From Caulobacteraceae bacterium UBA5005 (GTDB lineage Bacteria; Pseudomonadota; Alphaproteobacteria; Caulobacterales; Caulobacteraceae): 17,743 bases of DNA. The stretch's first letter is position 1; the number at the start of each line of letters is the position of its first letter. The stretch is from contig DGYN01000008.1 of the NCBI GenBank assembly GCA_002398405.1, positions 1-17,743 on the forward strand. Direction: 5' to 3'. The notes beneath the pieces were generated by a model that searched no databases, was not told where the DNA came from, and saw only the letters and a list, made by a program, of their open reading frames with translations. Both the position numbers and the translations under genes were made by a program. This document shows, piece after piece, positions 1 to 7,083 of the stretch.

Positions 1-995
1 CGGTCACGCCCGGCGAAGGCGAGCCCGCCGCCGCCGAACCCACCGGCCTTCCCGCCTCCGCCTCGCCACTGGCCCAGCCCATCGAGGCGGCGGCCTTCGC
101 GGAGAAGCCGGCCGACGCGGCCGCGACGCGCAACTTCCTGATCAAAACCCAGGTCCTGCTCGACCGGGCCAATTTCTCGCCCGGCGTCATCGACGGCCAG
201 TACGGCGAGAACCTGCGCCAGGCCATCGACGCCTTTGAAACCGCCAAGGGGCTGACCGCCGACGGCCGGCTCGACGCCGAATCCTTCGCGGCGCTCACCG
301 CCACCAGCACCGCGCCGGCGACCATGGACTATGTGATCACGCCCGAGGACGTCAAAGGCCCCTTCATCGCCAAGGTCCCCTCGGAAATGAAGGACATGGC
401 CAAGCTAAAGCGCCTTTCCTACACCGGTGTCGTGGAGATGCTGGCCGAGAAGTTCCACATGGACGAGGGCCTGTTGAAGGCCCTCAACCCCGGCGTCGAT
501 TTCAAGACCGCCGGCCAGACCATCCTGGTCGCCCAGGTGGTGGAAGAGCCCCTTCCCGCCGTCGAGCGCATCGAGGTCGACAAGGCCGAGCGCGAGGTCC
601 GCGCCTATGGCGAGGACGGCCTGCTGCTGGCCGTCTATCCCGCCACCGTGGGCTCCACCGACCGGCCGACGCCCCAGGGCGAATGGGCGGTTCGGGCGGT
701 CGCCAAGGACCCGACCTGGAACTATGACCCGGCGCGCCTGACCTTCGGCGACGGCAAGGAAAAGCAATCCATCGCCGCCGGGCCGAACAATCCCGTGGGC
801 CTGGTCTGGATCGCGCTGACCAAGGACACCTTCGGCATCCACGGCGCCCCCGACCCCCGGGTCGTCGGCAAGGCGGCTAGCCATGGGTGCGTGCGCCTCA
901 CCAACTGGGACGCCATCGAGCTCAGCGCCGCGGTGAAGACCGGGACGGCCGTGGTCTTCATTGGTGAGGCGGGGACGTCGGGCCGCAAGGCCTGA
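1..995 (+). CDS. L,D-transpeptidase (YkuD domain), 5'-truncated
   Basis: This is probably a periplasmic cross-linking enzyme that joins peptidoglycan stems through 3-3 bonds. The frame is open from base 3, so the gene enters from outside the window and an ATG at 324 is only internal. In order one sees a Pro/Ala-rich linker, a peptidoglycan-binding-like helical repeat (about 120-300, ending in AFETAKGLTADGRLDAESFAAL), a LysM-like stretch (about 400-535), and the catalytic domain (about 560-970). The active-site signature is intact: HGAPDP, then SHGCVRLTNW, with the catalytic Cys codon at 888-890. The stop at 993-995 lies two bases before the next ATG, so the two cell-wall genes are probably co-transcribed. 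The family assignment is firm; the substrate and the true N-terminus (signal peptide expected upstream) cannot be seen here. Confidence 0.9.
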   Translation, partial: VTPGEGEPAAAEPTGLPASASPLAQPIEAAAFAEKPADAAATRNFLIKTQVLLDRANFSPGVIDGQYGENLRQAIDAFETAKGLTADGRLDAESFAALTATSTAPATMDYVITPEDVKGPFIAKVPSEMKDMAKLKRLSYTGVVEMLAEKFHMDEGLLKALNPGVDFKTAGQTILVAQVVEEPLPAVERIEVDKAEREVRAYGEDGLLLAVYPATVGSTDRPTPQGEWAVRAVAKDPTWNYDPARLTFGDGKEKQSIAAGPNNPVGLVWIALTKDTFGIHGAPDPRVVGKAASHGCVRLTNWDAIELSAAVKTGTAVVFIGEAGTSGRKA

Positions 996-997
996 AG

Positions 998-1921
998 ATG
1001 AAGTGGCTGCTGCTCGCCGCCGTCGTCTTTAGCCTCGCGACGCTGGCGACACGGGATCTTTGGCGCGCGCGGCCGGAGAACGCCCCGGTCCCGCGTCCGT
1101 TCGAGATCATGGCGAGCCCCCTCGCGCCCCTGGAGCCGCGCTCGGAATCCTGCGCGCCCGACAATGCCTTCGACGCCGCCGCCCGCGATAACGCCACGTC
1201 CTACTCAGGCCTTGCCTGGGCGCCGTTCCGGGTTCCCGAACAGGGATGGGACGCCTATGCCGCCCTGATCGGGCGCGAGATTGGATCCACCTGCCCGCCG
1301 GCCTCCTCAGCCTTCGCCTCAGCCCTGGCGGCCTGGCAGAAGGACAACCGCCTTAATCCCGACGGCCGCGTCGACGCCAATACGGTGGAGAAGATGCGGG
1401 TCGCCTGGACGATCAAGCGTCCCTTCGTTGTCGTCACCCGCGACGGCTACTGCCCGCCCGGGGCCGAGCCCTCGGTGCTGGCGGACGCGCAGACCAGCGA
1501 AGGCTATCGCGGCAAACAGGTCCAGGTGCGCGCCGATGCGCTCGCCGCCTACCGCCGGATGCGTGAGGCGGCCCAGAGGGAGCTGCCGGCGGCGGCGGCC
1601 GATGGAAACCTCCTGACCATCATCTCCGGCTATCGCAGCCCGGAGCACGACGCCGAACGGTGCCAGGTGGAGCAGAACTGCGGAACAGCGGCCAGGGCCA
1701 ATTGTTCGGCGCACCGCACCGGCTTTGCCTTCGACCTCTATGTGGGGAACGCGCCCGGGTTCGACCCGACGTCGAGCACGGATATCAACAGATCCTTCCA
1801 GGCAGGGACCCCAGTCTATCAATGGCTGGTGCTCAACGCCGACCGCTTTGGCTTCATGAACTACGCCTATGAGCCCTGGCACTGGGAATGGACCGGCGCG
1901 CCGATCGCTGCCGCGCCTTAG
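998..1921 (+). CDS. M15/VanY-type D-alanyl-D-alanine carboxypeptidase family protein
   Basis: A 307-residue protein with one hydrophobic N-terminal segment (residues 2-17), which is a membrane anchor or uncleaved signal, placing it in the periplasm. Residues about 84-137 resemble a peptidoglycan-binding repeat (AWQKDNRLNPDGRVDANTVE). The M15 catalytic domain follows at about 175-300: SGYRSPEHD near 210-218, the zinc-site motif SAHRTGFAFDL (His239, Asp246) and EPWHWEW (Glu292 as likely base, His295 as zinc ligand). All expected M15B residues are present, so it should be active on D-Ala-D-Ala or another stem-peptide bond. An insertion of about 20 residues containing two cysteines (222, 228) and a third at 236 lies just before the zinc motif. 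It follows the L,D-transpeptidase after two bases, which fits removal of terminal D-Ala beside 3-3 cross-linking. Its TAG stop overlaps the stop of the convergent gene. Confidence 0.85.
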   Translation: MKWLLLAAVVFSLATLATRDLWRARPENAPVPRPFEIMASPLAPLEPRSESCAPDNAFDAAARDNATSYSGLAWAPFRVPEQGWDAYAALIGREIGSTCPPASSAFASALAAWQKDNRLNPDGRVDANTVEKMRVAWTIKRPFVVVTRDGYCPPGAEPSVLADAQTSEGYRGKQVQVRADALAAYRRMREAAQRELPAAAADGNLLTIISGYRSPEHDAERCQVEQNCGTAARANCSAHRTGFAFDLYVGNAPGFDPTSSTDINRSFQAGTPVYQWLVLNADRFGFMNYAYEPWHWEWTGAPIAAAP

Positions 1922-2697
1922 GGCGGCGCCTTGGCCGCCAGGCTGGCGGTGTCGCAGGCCAGAGGCCGCACCGGCGGCGCCCCCGCCCCATCGCCGTAGT
2001 GGATAGCCCGCTGCACAGCCAGGGCGGCCGCAGCCCGTTCGCAAAGCTGCGTCGCCTGGACCGGGTCGCGGGGCCCGCCCAGGCCCGCGGCGTGCATGAT
2101 CGCCAGGGAATAGAGCACCCAGGGACTGCCGGTCTCGGCGGCGGCGGTGAAGGGCGCGCGCGGCTCGTCGGCGGGCAGGCACTCGCCGGGATTGAGGTCG
2201 GCGAAAGTCGCGCCGGTGTCGAATTCGGCGGCCTGCCAGTAGCAGAAGGCGTCAGGACGGCTCATCAGGGCGGCGACCGGCTTGACGACGCGGGTCGACT
2301 TCAGGGCCGCGCCAACGGCCCGTTCCCGCCAGCGATAGCCTTCCATACGATGCTGGCGCACACCCTCGCCGCGCATCAGCACCAGGGAATAGTCGATCAT
2401 CGCCGGCACATGCCGCCGCTCCGCCGCCTTGCGCCGCCAGAGCGCGGCGAGGACCGGATCACGTTTGACCTCAATCCCGTCGGTGTACTTGCGGGCGATG
2501 GCCTGCATGGCCTGCGGATCGCGCGTGGCGCGGCGTTTTAGGACCCGCATTGGCTCGGCGGCGGCGGCCGAACCGTAGACGCCCCGCGACTCGTCGAGTT
2601 TCAGACGGGCGACCCGGCCGGCTGGGGAGGCGGCCTCCTGTGCGGCGGCCGGGAGGGCGAGAAAAAGGAGGGTGGAGAGGAGCGCTCGGACGGTCAG
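1918..2697 (-). CDS. Secreted Sel1-like repeat protein, probable CTG start
   Basis: Function unknown. The first ATG (2550) would give 210 residues and no signal peptide. The frame stays open upstream and encodes TVRALLSTLLFLALPAAAQ, a clean signal peptide, directly after a CTG at 2695-2697. No ATG, GTG or TTG lies in that stretch, so I place the start at CTG; this CTG overlaps the TGA of fur as CTGA, the form coupled genes normally take as ATGA. A GGAG sits only two bases before it, so the ribosome site is poor. The mature protein has helical Sel1/TPR-like segments (WRRKAAERRHVPAMIDYSLV, then MRGEGVRQHRMEGYRWRERA, and a weaker one near SPWVLYSLAIMHAAGLGG) and three or four cysteines, as expected of a periplasmic scaffold-type protein. 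The reading frame is secure; the start is uncertain, and a sequencing error (A to C) is an alternative. Confidence 0.7.
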   Translation of the reverse strand: MTVRALLSTLLFLALPAAAQEAASPAGRVARLKLDESRGVYGSAAAAEPMRVLKRRATRDPQAMQAIARKYTDGIEVKRDPVLAALWRRKAAERRHVPAMIDYSLVLMRGEGVRQHRMEGYRWRERAVGAALKSTRVVKPVAALMSRPDAFCYWQAAEFDTGATFADLNPGECLPADEPRAPFTAAAETGSPWVLYSLAIMHAAGLGGPRDPVQATQLCERAAAALAVQRAIHYGDGAGAPPVRPLACDTASLAAKAPP

Positions 2698-3101
2698 CTC
2701 TCCAGAGGGGTGCCGTAGAGTTCCAGCCGATGGTCTACGAGCTTGTAGCCCAGGCGTTCGGCGATGCGCTGCTGCAGGGCTTCGATGTCCTCGTCGACGA
2801 ATTCTATGACCTTGCCGGACTTCATGTCGATGAGGTGGTCGTGGTGGCTCTCGGTCGCCTCCTCATAACGCGAGCGGCCGTCGCGGAAGTCGTGGCGCTC
2901 GATGATCCCGGCTTCTTCGAACAGGCGCACGGTGCGGTAGACCGTGGCGATCGAAATATGCGGATCGACGGCATGGGCGCGGCGGTAAAGCTCCTCGACG
3001 TCCGGATGGTCATCCGCTCCGCTCAGCACGCGCGCGACGACGCGGCGCTGATCGGTCATGCGCATGTTCTTTTCGATGCAGAGCTTTTCGATGCGGTCCA
3101 A
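2694..3101 (-). CDS. fur: Fur/Mur-family metal-responsive transcriptional regulator
   Basis: A cytoplasmic DNA-binding repressor of 135 residues, normal for the family. The N-terminal winged helix spans about residues 1-82 (MRMTDQRRVVARVLS, then DPHISIATVYRTVRLFEEAG as recognition helix region). The dimerization and metal region starts with SHHDHLIDMKSGKVIEF (His86, His87, His89). The CxxC structural zinc motifs of gamma-proteobacterial Fur are absent: the only Cys is residue 8, as is usual for alphaproteobacterial Fur/Mur. The sensed metal (Fe or Mn) cannot be decided from sequence. The start is TTG at 3099-3101: an in-frame stop lies shortly upstream with no ATG between, and the TTG gives the usual MDRIEKLC N-terminus. 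It lies 48 bases after rimI in the tsaB-rimI-fur string. Confidence 0.92.
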   Translation of the reverse strand: MDRIEKLCIEKNMRMTDQRRVVARVLSGADDHPDVEELYRRAHAVDPHISIATVYRTVRLFEEAGIIERHDFRDGRSRYEEATESHHDHLIDMKSGKVIEFVDEDIEALQQRIAERLGYKLVDHRLELYGTPLES

Positions 3102-3149
3102 GCGGAGGCGTCCCGTTCGTCGGTTAGGGGGCCATCATAGGCGAAAAGA

Positions 3150-3551
3150 TCAGCGGTCGGGAAGCGCGCGGGCGAAGATGAGAGCGTCTATCATTTGCGC
3201 ATCGGGCCGGTGGTAGTAGCGGGGCCGGCGGCCGGTCTCTTCGAAGCCAACGGACCGGTAGAGGGAGATGGCGGGATCGTTGTCCTCGGCCACTTCCAGA
3301 AACAGGGTGTCGGCGGGCAGCTGGCGGGCGGCGGCCTCGATCAGGCGCCGGGCGATCCCCTTGCGGCGGTGAGCGGGATCGACGGCCAGGGTGAGGATTT
3401 CAGCCTCCCTCGCCATGGCGCGAACCAGGATGAAGCCCCCCGTCTCCTCGACGACGACGGCGCCCAGGGCGATGAGGTCCGCGAAGTCCTTGGCCGACCA
3501 GGGGCGGTCGAAGGCCTTTGCATGCAGGGCGGCGAGGGCGTCAGGGCTCAT
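3150..3551 (-). CDS. rimI: GNAT N-acetyltransferase, RimI-type
   Basis: A 133-residue single-domain GNAT protein that in the RimI family acetylates the N-terminal alanine of ribosomal protein bS18. The acetyl-CoA loop is seen as AVDPAHRRKGIARRLI (about residues 56-71), followed by LFLEVAEDNDPAISLYRSVGFEETGRR, with the Asn-Tyr pair and VGFE ending typical of RimI. The ATG at 3549-3551 overlaps the TGA of tsaB as ATGA, which decides the start: a longer frame running upstream to 4088 would read through tsaB out of frame and is not real. The tsaB-rimI pairing is widespread and supports the name, although short GNATs in this position are sometimes active on other substrates. Confidence 0.88.
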   Translation of the reverse strand: MSPDALAALHAKAFDRPWSAKDFADLIALGAVVVEETGGFILVRAMAREAEILTLAVDPAHRRKGIARRLIEAAARQLPADTLFLEVAEDNDPAISLYRSVGFEETGRRPRYYHRPDAQMIDALIFARALPDR

Positions 3552-4180
3552 GCGGCGAAGGGATCGATGCCGCCAGGCAGCTTGGCGTCCGGCGGGCGCA
3601 GATAGAGAGGCGCGATGTGGGCGAGCGGCGCGGCGGCGGCGATGCGCGCCACCGCGACCGGGTCCGGGGCGTCGGAGGGCTGGATGACGGCGCCGGGGAA
3701 GCTCGCGGCAAGGAGCCCGGCGCCGGGGCCAAGAAGCGTCACCGCGCGCGCCTTTAGACTGACCGCCTCGATGGGCCCGACCGTGGGTCCGGTGATCGCT
3801 GATCCGTCCTCGAAGGCCTGCCAATAGACCTGGCCCCGCCGGGCGTCGGCGCTGGCGATGGTGAGGCCTTTGGTCCCGTAGGCGAGCGCCTCCAGCGTCC
3901 CAACTCCGACAGCGGGAATGCCCAGCGACACCGACAGGCCCTTGGCGAAGGCGACCCCGACCCGAAGGCCGGTGAACGAGCCGGGGCCGACGGCGGCGGC
4001 GACTCTCTCGAGGTCTTTGAAGGCGAGCCCCGAGGCGGCCATGGTCTCCTGAACCAGGGAAGCCAGCCGCTCCTGGTGGCCGCGCCACATCGGCTCGCTG
4101 AGCCTCGCGAGGACCCTGTCGCCGTCGACGACGGCGGCGCTGCAGGCGCCAAGGCAGGTGTCGATAGCCAGCACGATCAT
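3548..4180 (-). CDS. tsaB: tRNA threonylcarbamoyladenosine biosynthesis protein TsaB
   Basis: TsaB is the non-catalytic partner of TsaD in making the t6A modification at position 37 of ANN-decoding tRNAs. The 210-residue product begins MIVLAIDTCLGACSAAV, the ASKHA-fold beta strand, and contains the hallmark GPGSFTGLRVGVAFAKGLS at residues 65-83. Residues 95-105 (GTLEALAYGTK) and the C-terminal LYLRPPDAK also match the family. It is the first gene of the minus-strand operon and diverges from the amidohydrolase cassette. No clear Shine-Dalgarno is seen beyond a GCGAG run near the ATG. Confidence 0.93.
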   Translation of the reverse strand: MIVLAIDTCLGACSAAVVDGDRVLARLSEPMWRGHQERLASLVQETMAASGLAFKDLERVAAAVGPGSFTGLRVGVAFAKGLSVSLGIPAVGVGTLEALAYGTKGLTIASADARRGQVYWQAFEDGSAITGPTVGPIEAVSLKARAVTLLGPGAGLLAASFPGAVIQPSDAPDPVAVARIAAAAPLAHIAPLYLRPPDAKLPGGIDPFAA

Positions 4181-4309
4181 GTGCGCTCGCTATCCTATCG
4201 GAGGCGAAAACTACAGCTTCCGTCCGAACAAGCGTTTGACTAGAGTTGACGTAACGAGAGGGCGTAGGCCCCCGTCACCTTAAAGCGCTGACCTTAGGGA
4301 GGATTGGCC
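4181..4309 (+). promoter_or_regulatory. Divergent intergenic region upstream of tsaB and the amidohydrolase cassette
   Basis: This 129-base gap should hold promoters for both directions. Visible elements are a direct repeat TTGAC-TAGAG-TTGAC (4236-4250), a second direct repeat ACCTTA at 4277-4282 and 4291-4296, and a strong Shine-Dalgarno AGGGAGGA at 4296-4303. Neither TTGAC is followed at 16-18 bases by a convincing -10 box, so the repeats could be regulator half-sites instead of -35 boxes. Only the ribosome site is well supported. Confidence 0.45.
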
Positions 4310-5824
4310 ATGTGGATTCGTAAGGGCGAGCGCGACCGCCGCAAGGGCATCGACACCGCGATCCCGACGCAGATCGTCTCCAACGAGGAGTTCATGCCCA
4401 GGCGGCAGAACGTCCTGCAGAAGGAATGGGAAGCTCGCGCCCAGCAAGCAGGCGATGAGAACGCTAAGAAGATCGGCATGGACCGGCGGGCCTATATGGC
4501 CTCCTCCATGGGGATCGCGGCCTGCCTGGCCGCCCAGAACGAGGTCTACGGCAAGGTCTGGGACGTGGAGCCGGAAGAGGTGTTCGAACCCCAGGCCGTG
4601 GCCGAGCGATTCCCCAAGTCCGAGTACTTCATCATCGACGTGCAGTCGCACTTCACCAGCGGCGCGGCGCTGAATTTCCGCAATTCCGAAACCGCCAAGA
4701 ACATGGGTTTCGACCTCAAGAACGATAGCGAGGCCTACTCCTTCAAGACCTTCACCAAGGAGATGTACCTCGATAGCGAGACGGCCATGGTGGTCATCTC
4801 TGGCGTCCCGACCAAGGAAAACCAGCGCGCCCCCGACGGCCGCGTTCTGCAGGGCCGCGAGCGCGCCCCGCCCCCCAACATCCTGCCCTCCTGGCTGATG
4901 GCCGAAAAGCGCACCGAGCTCAACGAGCTGGCCGGATCGCAGCGGGCGCTCGCCCAGGGCAACCTTGCGCCAAACCACTATTGGGATGCGGCCAACAAGC
5001 GCGTCGACCGCGCGGCGACCATCGAGCAGATGGAACGGGAACTCGAACTCTACAAGATCGACAGCTGGAAGTGGTACTGCCACACCGACCCGGGCCGCTC
5101 CGGCGGCGGCTTCCAGCTCAACGACGACAATTCGCAGTGGTTCATCGAAGAGAGCCGCAAGCGGGGCATGAAGCTGATCTCATGCCACAAGGGCTACAGC
5201 TACCAGTCCCGCACGCTTGGCCACCTGGCCAATCCGCAGGACGTCGGCGAAGCGGCCATGCGCAATCCCGACTTCAATTTCGTCATCTACCACTCGGCCC
5301 TCAAGCACGGTCAGGCGGACGGCGAAAACTGGCATGAGATGAACGAGTGGAATCCCGAAACGGGGGACTTCCTCTGGCACAAGATCCTCATGGAACAGAA
5401 GATCAAGAACCCGACGATGAACAATGTCTATTGTGAAATCGGGAGCTTTTTCAACACCCTGGTCGTCGCCGACCCGATCATGTGCATGCACGGCATCGGC
5501 AAGAACATCAAACACTACGGCGCCGATCACGTGATCTGGGGAACCGACTGTTTGTGGTGGGGATCGCCGCAGTGGGCCATTGAGGCCTTCCAGCGCTTCC
5601 AGATCAGCGACGAGCTTTGCGAGAAGCACGGCTACAAAAAGCTGACCAAGCAGGACAAGGCCCAGATCTTCGGCCTCAACGCCGCCAAGCTCTACAAGGT
5701 CGACGTCAATGCGCAGAGGAAGGCCCTGCCGGCCGACGTGCTGTCCCGCGTCAAGACCGCCTACAACGAGCGCGGCGGGATGCGCAGCAACGAAGCCCAG
5801 GGCTGGGTCAGGGCGGACGTCTAG
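4310..5824 (+). CDS. Amidohydrolase-2 family metal-dependent hydrolase with internal Tat-like motif
   Basis: A 504-residue TIM-barrel protein of the Amidohydro_2 type, a family of hydrolases and decarboxylases acting on small carboxylated or aromatic molecules; the substrate here is unknown. The ATG at 4310 is chosen because AGGGAGGA (4296-4303) stands six bases before it; a TTG at 4304 is too close. The barrel begins at about residue 105 with FIIDVQSHF (Asp110, His114), a variant of the usual DxHxH in which the first His is Gln. Later conserved points are SWKWYCHTDP (Lys254), LISCHKGY (His293), FVIYHSA (His328) and VIWGTDCLWWGSP (Asp413), so most metal and catalytic ligands are present. Residues 57-75 (MDRRAYMASSMGIAACLAA) look like a Tat signal but are preceded by a charged 56-residue extension. 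It leads a four-gene cassette, with three bases to the next gene. Confidence 0.8.
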   Translation: MWIRKGERDRRKGIDTAIPTQIVSNEEFMPRRQNVLQKEWEARAQQAGDENAKKIGMDRRAYMASSMGIAACLAAQNEVYGKVWDVEPEEVFEPQAVAERFPKSEYFIIDVQSHFTSGAALNFRNSETAKNMGFDLKNDSEAYSFKTFTKEMYLDSETAMVVISGVPTKENQRAPDGRVLQGRERAPPPNILPSWLMAEKRTELNELAGSQRALAQGNLAPNHYWDAANKRVDRAATIEQMERELELYKIDSWKWYCHTDPGRSGGGFQLNDDNSQWFIEESRKRGMKLISCHKGYSYQSRTLGHLANPQDVGEAAMRNPDFNFVIYHSALKHGQADGENWHEMNEWNPETGDFLWHKILMEQKIKNPTMNNVYCEIGSFFNTLVVADPIMCMHGIGKNIKHYGADHVIWGTDCLWWGSPQWAIEAFQRFQISDELCEKHGYKKLTKQDKAQIFGLNAAKLYKVDVNAQRKALPADVLSRVKTAYNERGGMRSNEAQGWVRADV

Positions 5825-5827
5825 TCC

Positions 5828-6790
5828 ATGAAGGCGATCTTCGCGCTTCTCACCGCCGCCGCTGGCGCGGCCGTGACGGTCCTTGCCTACGCCGCCCAGC
5901 CGCCGCGCCCGGTGACGGTCCCGGCCGGACCGGCAACCCCGCCGCCCATCGTCTCCGACGTCCGCTGGCATCACGTCGGCATGAATGTCACCGACCCCAA
6001 GGCGTCTGTGGCTTTCTACACCACCCACTTCGACGCCAAGCCTGCCAAGTGGAATGGCCAGGACGCGGTCTGGACCCAGAAGTCCTGGATGCTGTTCACC
6101 AAGGTCAAGCAGCCGCCGTCGAAGATGCTCAACTCGGCCATCTGGCACATCGGTTGGGGGACCGAGGATCCGAAAAAGGAATACGTCCGCCAGCAGGGCC
6201 TGGGCGCGACCTTCTTCGTGCCGCTCACCGACATCTCGATCAACAACGGCGGGACCCGCGACCGCTTCTATTTCATGTACCTCCAGGACCCGGACCGGGG
6301 CCTGATCGAGGTCAATACCGCCAATCATCACCGCTTCGGCCACATGCACCTGTTCAGCGCCGACCCGATCGCGGCGGGCGACTGGTACATCAAGACCTTC
6401 GGCTTCCGCGGCCGGCTGTCGGGCCCTGAGACCAACCGGGCGCCGCGCTTTGGGGTCAACGGCAACCAGCTCTCGCCGTCCTCCAGCCTCAACCTCGATA
6501 ACCTCAACCTGATCATCTATCCCGTCGGCTATTCCAAGAACGCCTACAAGGAGGCCTGGCAGGGGGTCACCGAACTGCAATCGACCCGGGGCCGGGTGCA
6601 CGACCACATGGGCCTTGAGGTCCCCGATCTTGACGCGGCCCTGAAATCGCTGCGCGCCGCAGGGGTCAAGGTCACGTCCGGTGTGAAGACGCAGGCCCGG
6701 GGCAAGATCAGGACAGCCTTTATCGAGGGGCCGGACAAGATCGCCATCCAGCTCATCGAAGACCACACCGAGCATCCGCCGGAAGAATGA
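5828..6790 (+). CDS. Secreted two-module VOC (glyoxalase/dioxygenase-fold) protein, first paralogue
   Basis: A 320-residue protein with a signal peptide (residues 1-22 or 23, ending AYAAQ) and a Pro-rich linker, so probably periplasmic. Two vicinal-oxygen-chelate modules follow. Module 1 has the ligand-type residues His49 (WHHVGMNVTDP), His107 (IWHIGWG) and Glu161 (GLIEVNT). Module 2 has His172 (GHMHLFSADP) and His260 (HDHMGLEVPD), but Gln308 (IAIQLIED) where Glu is expected. The VOC superfamily includes ring-cleaving dioxygenases, glyoxalases, isomerases and non-enzymatic binders, so no reaction is assigned. It lies three bases after the amidohydrolase stop, and its TGA overlaps the next ATG. 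More than half of its residues match the paralogue at 7084 by eye. Confidence 0.82.
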   Translation: MKAIFALLTAAAGAAVTVLAYAAQPPRPVTVPAGPATPPPIVSDVRWHHVGMNVTDPKASVAFYTTHFDAKPAKWNGQDAVWTQKSWMLFTKVKQPPSKMLNSAIWHIGWGTEDPKKEYVRQQGLGATFFVPLTDISINNGGTRDRFYFMYLQDPDRGLIEVNTANHHRFGHMHLFSADPIAAGDWYIKTFGFRGRLSGPETNRAPRFGVNGNQLSPSSSLNLDNLNLIIYPVGYSKNAYKEAWQGVTELQSTRGRVHDHMGLEVPDLDAALKSLRAAGVKVTSGVKTQARGKIRTAFIEGPDKIAIQLIEDHTEHPPEE

Positions 6791-7074
6791 CAGCCCCCGT
6801 CTGGAACTTCGAACAGAGCCCGAGCGATGAGCCGCTCGACGAAACGGGCCGGAACCTGCGCGCCTATTTCGACCTGATGGCCGACGAGAAAATGCTTCAG
6901 TACGACGCCTCCTGGTCGGACGAAGCCTTGATGACCTGGGCCGACGATTTCACCGACGAGGGCGTCCTGTTCCTGCCCTGTTCGGAATCCAGCGAGGTCG
7001 ACATCGAACGCTTCCGCGCCGTGCTGGAAGAGGCCATCGCCTACCGGGCCAAGGTCCGCCCGACATTGGGATAA
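6787..7074 (+). CDS. Small acidic hypothetical protein
   Basis: A 95-residue protein I do not recognise. It has no signal peptide or membrane segment and is strongly acidic (about 21 Asp/Glu against 8 Arg/Lys). It appears mostly helical, with amphipathic stretches around NLRAYFDLMADEKMLQYD and IERFRAVLEEAIAYRAKV, and it has a single Cys (in LFLPCSESSE). The ATG at 6787 overlaps the TGA of the upstream VOC gene as ATGA, and it ends nine bases before the second VOC start, so translational coupling is likely. Being cytoplasmic between two exported proteins is unusual; a regulatory or partner role is possible, but nothing in the sequence shows which. The tight packing and frame continuity argue that the gene is real. 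Confidence 0.75.
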   Translation: MTAPVWNFEQSPSDEPLDETGRNLRAYFDLMADEKMLQYDASWSDEALMTWADDFTDEGVLFLPCSESSEVDIERFRAVLEEAIAYRAKVRPTLG

Positions 7075-7083
7075 GGAATGACC

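Noticed and set aside
324..326. ATG at 324 as the start of the L,D-transpeptidase
   Set aside because: The frame is open to the window edge and upstream codons encode a peptidoglycan-binding-like domain, so the ATG is internal.
3552..4088. N-terminal extension of the rimI frame back to 4088
   Set aside because: It reads through tsaB in another frame and is Arg/Gly/Pro-rich nonsense; the ATG in the ATGA overlap gives a normal RimI length.
4236..4251. TTGAC boxes as a sigma-70 promoter for the amidohydrolase cassette
   Set aside because: No -10-like hexamer lies 16-18 bases downstream of either copy, so it is reported only as a direct repeat.
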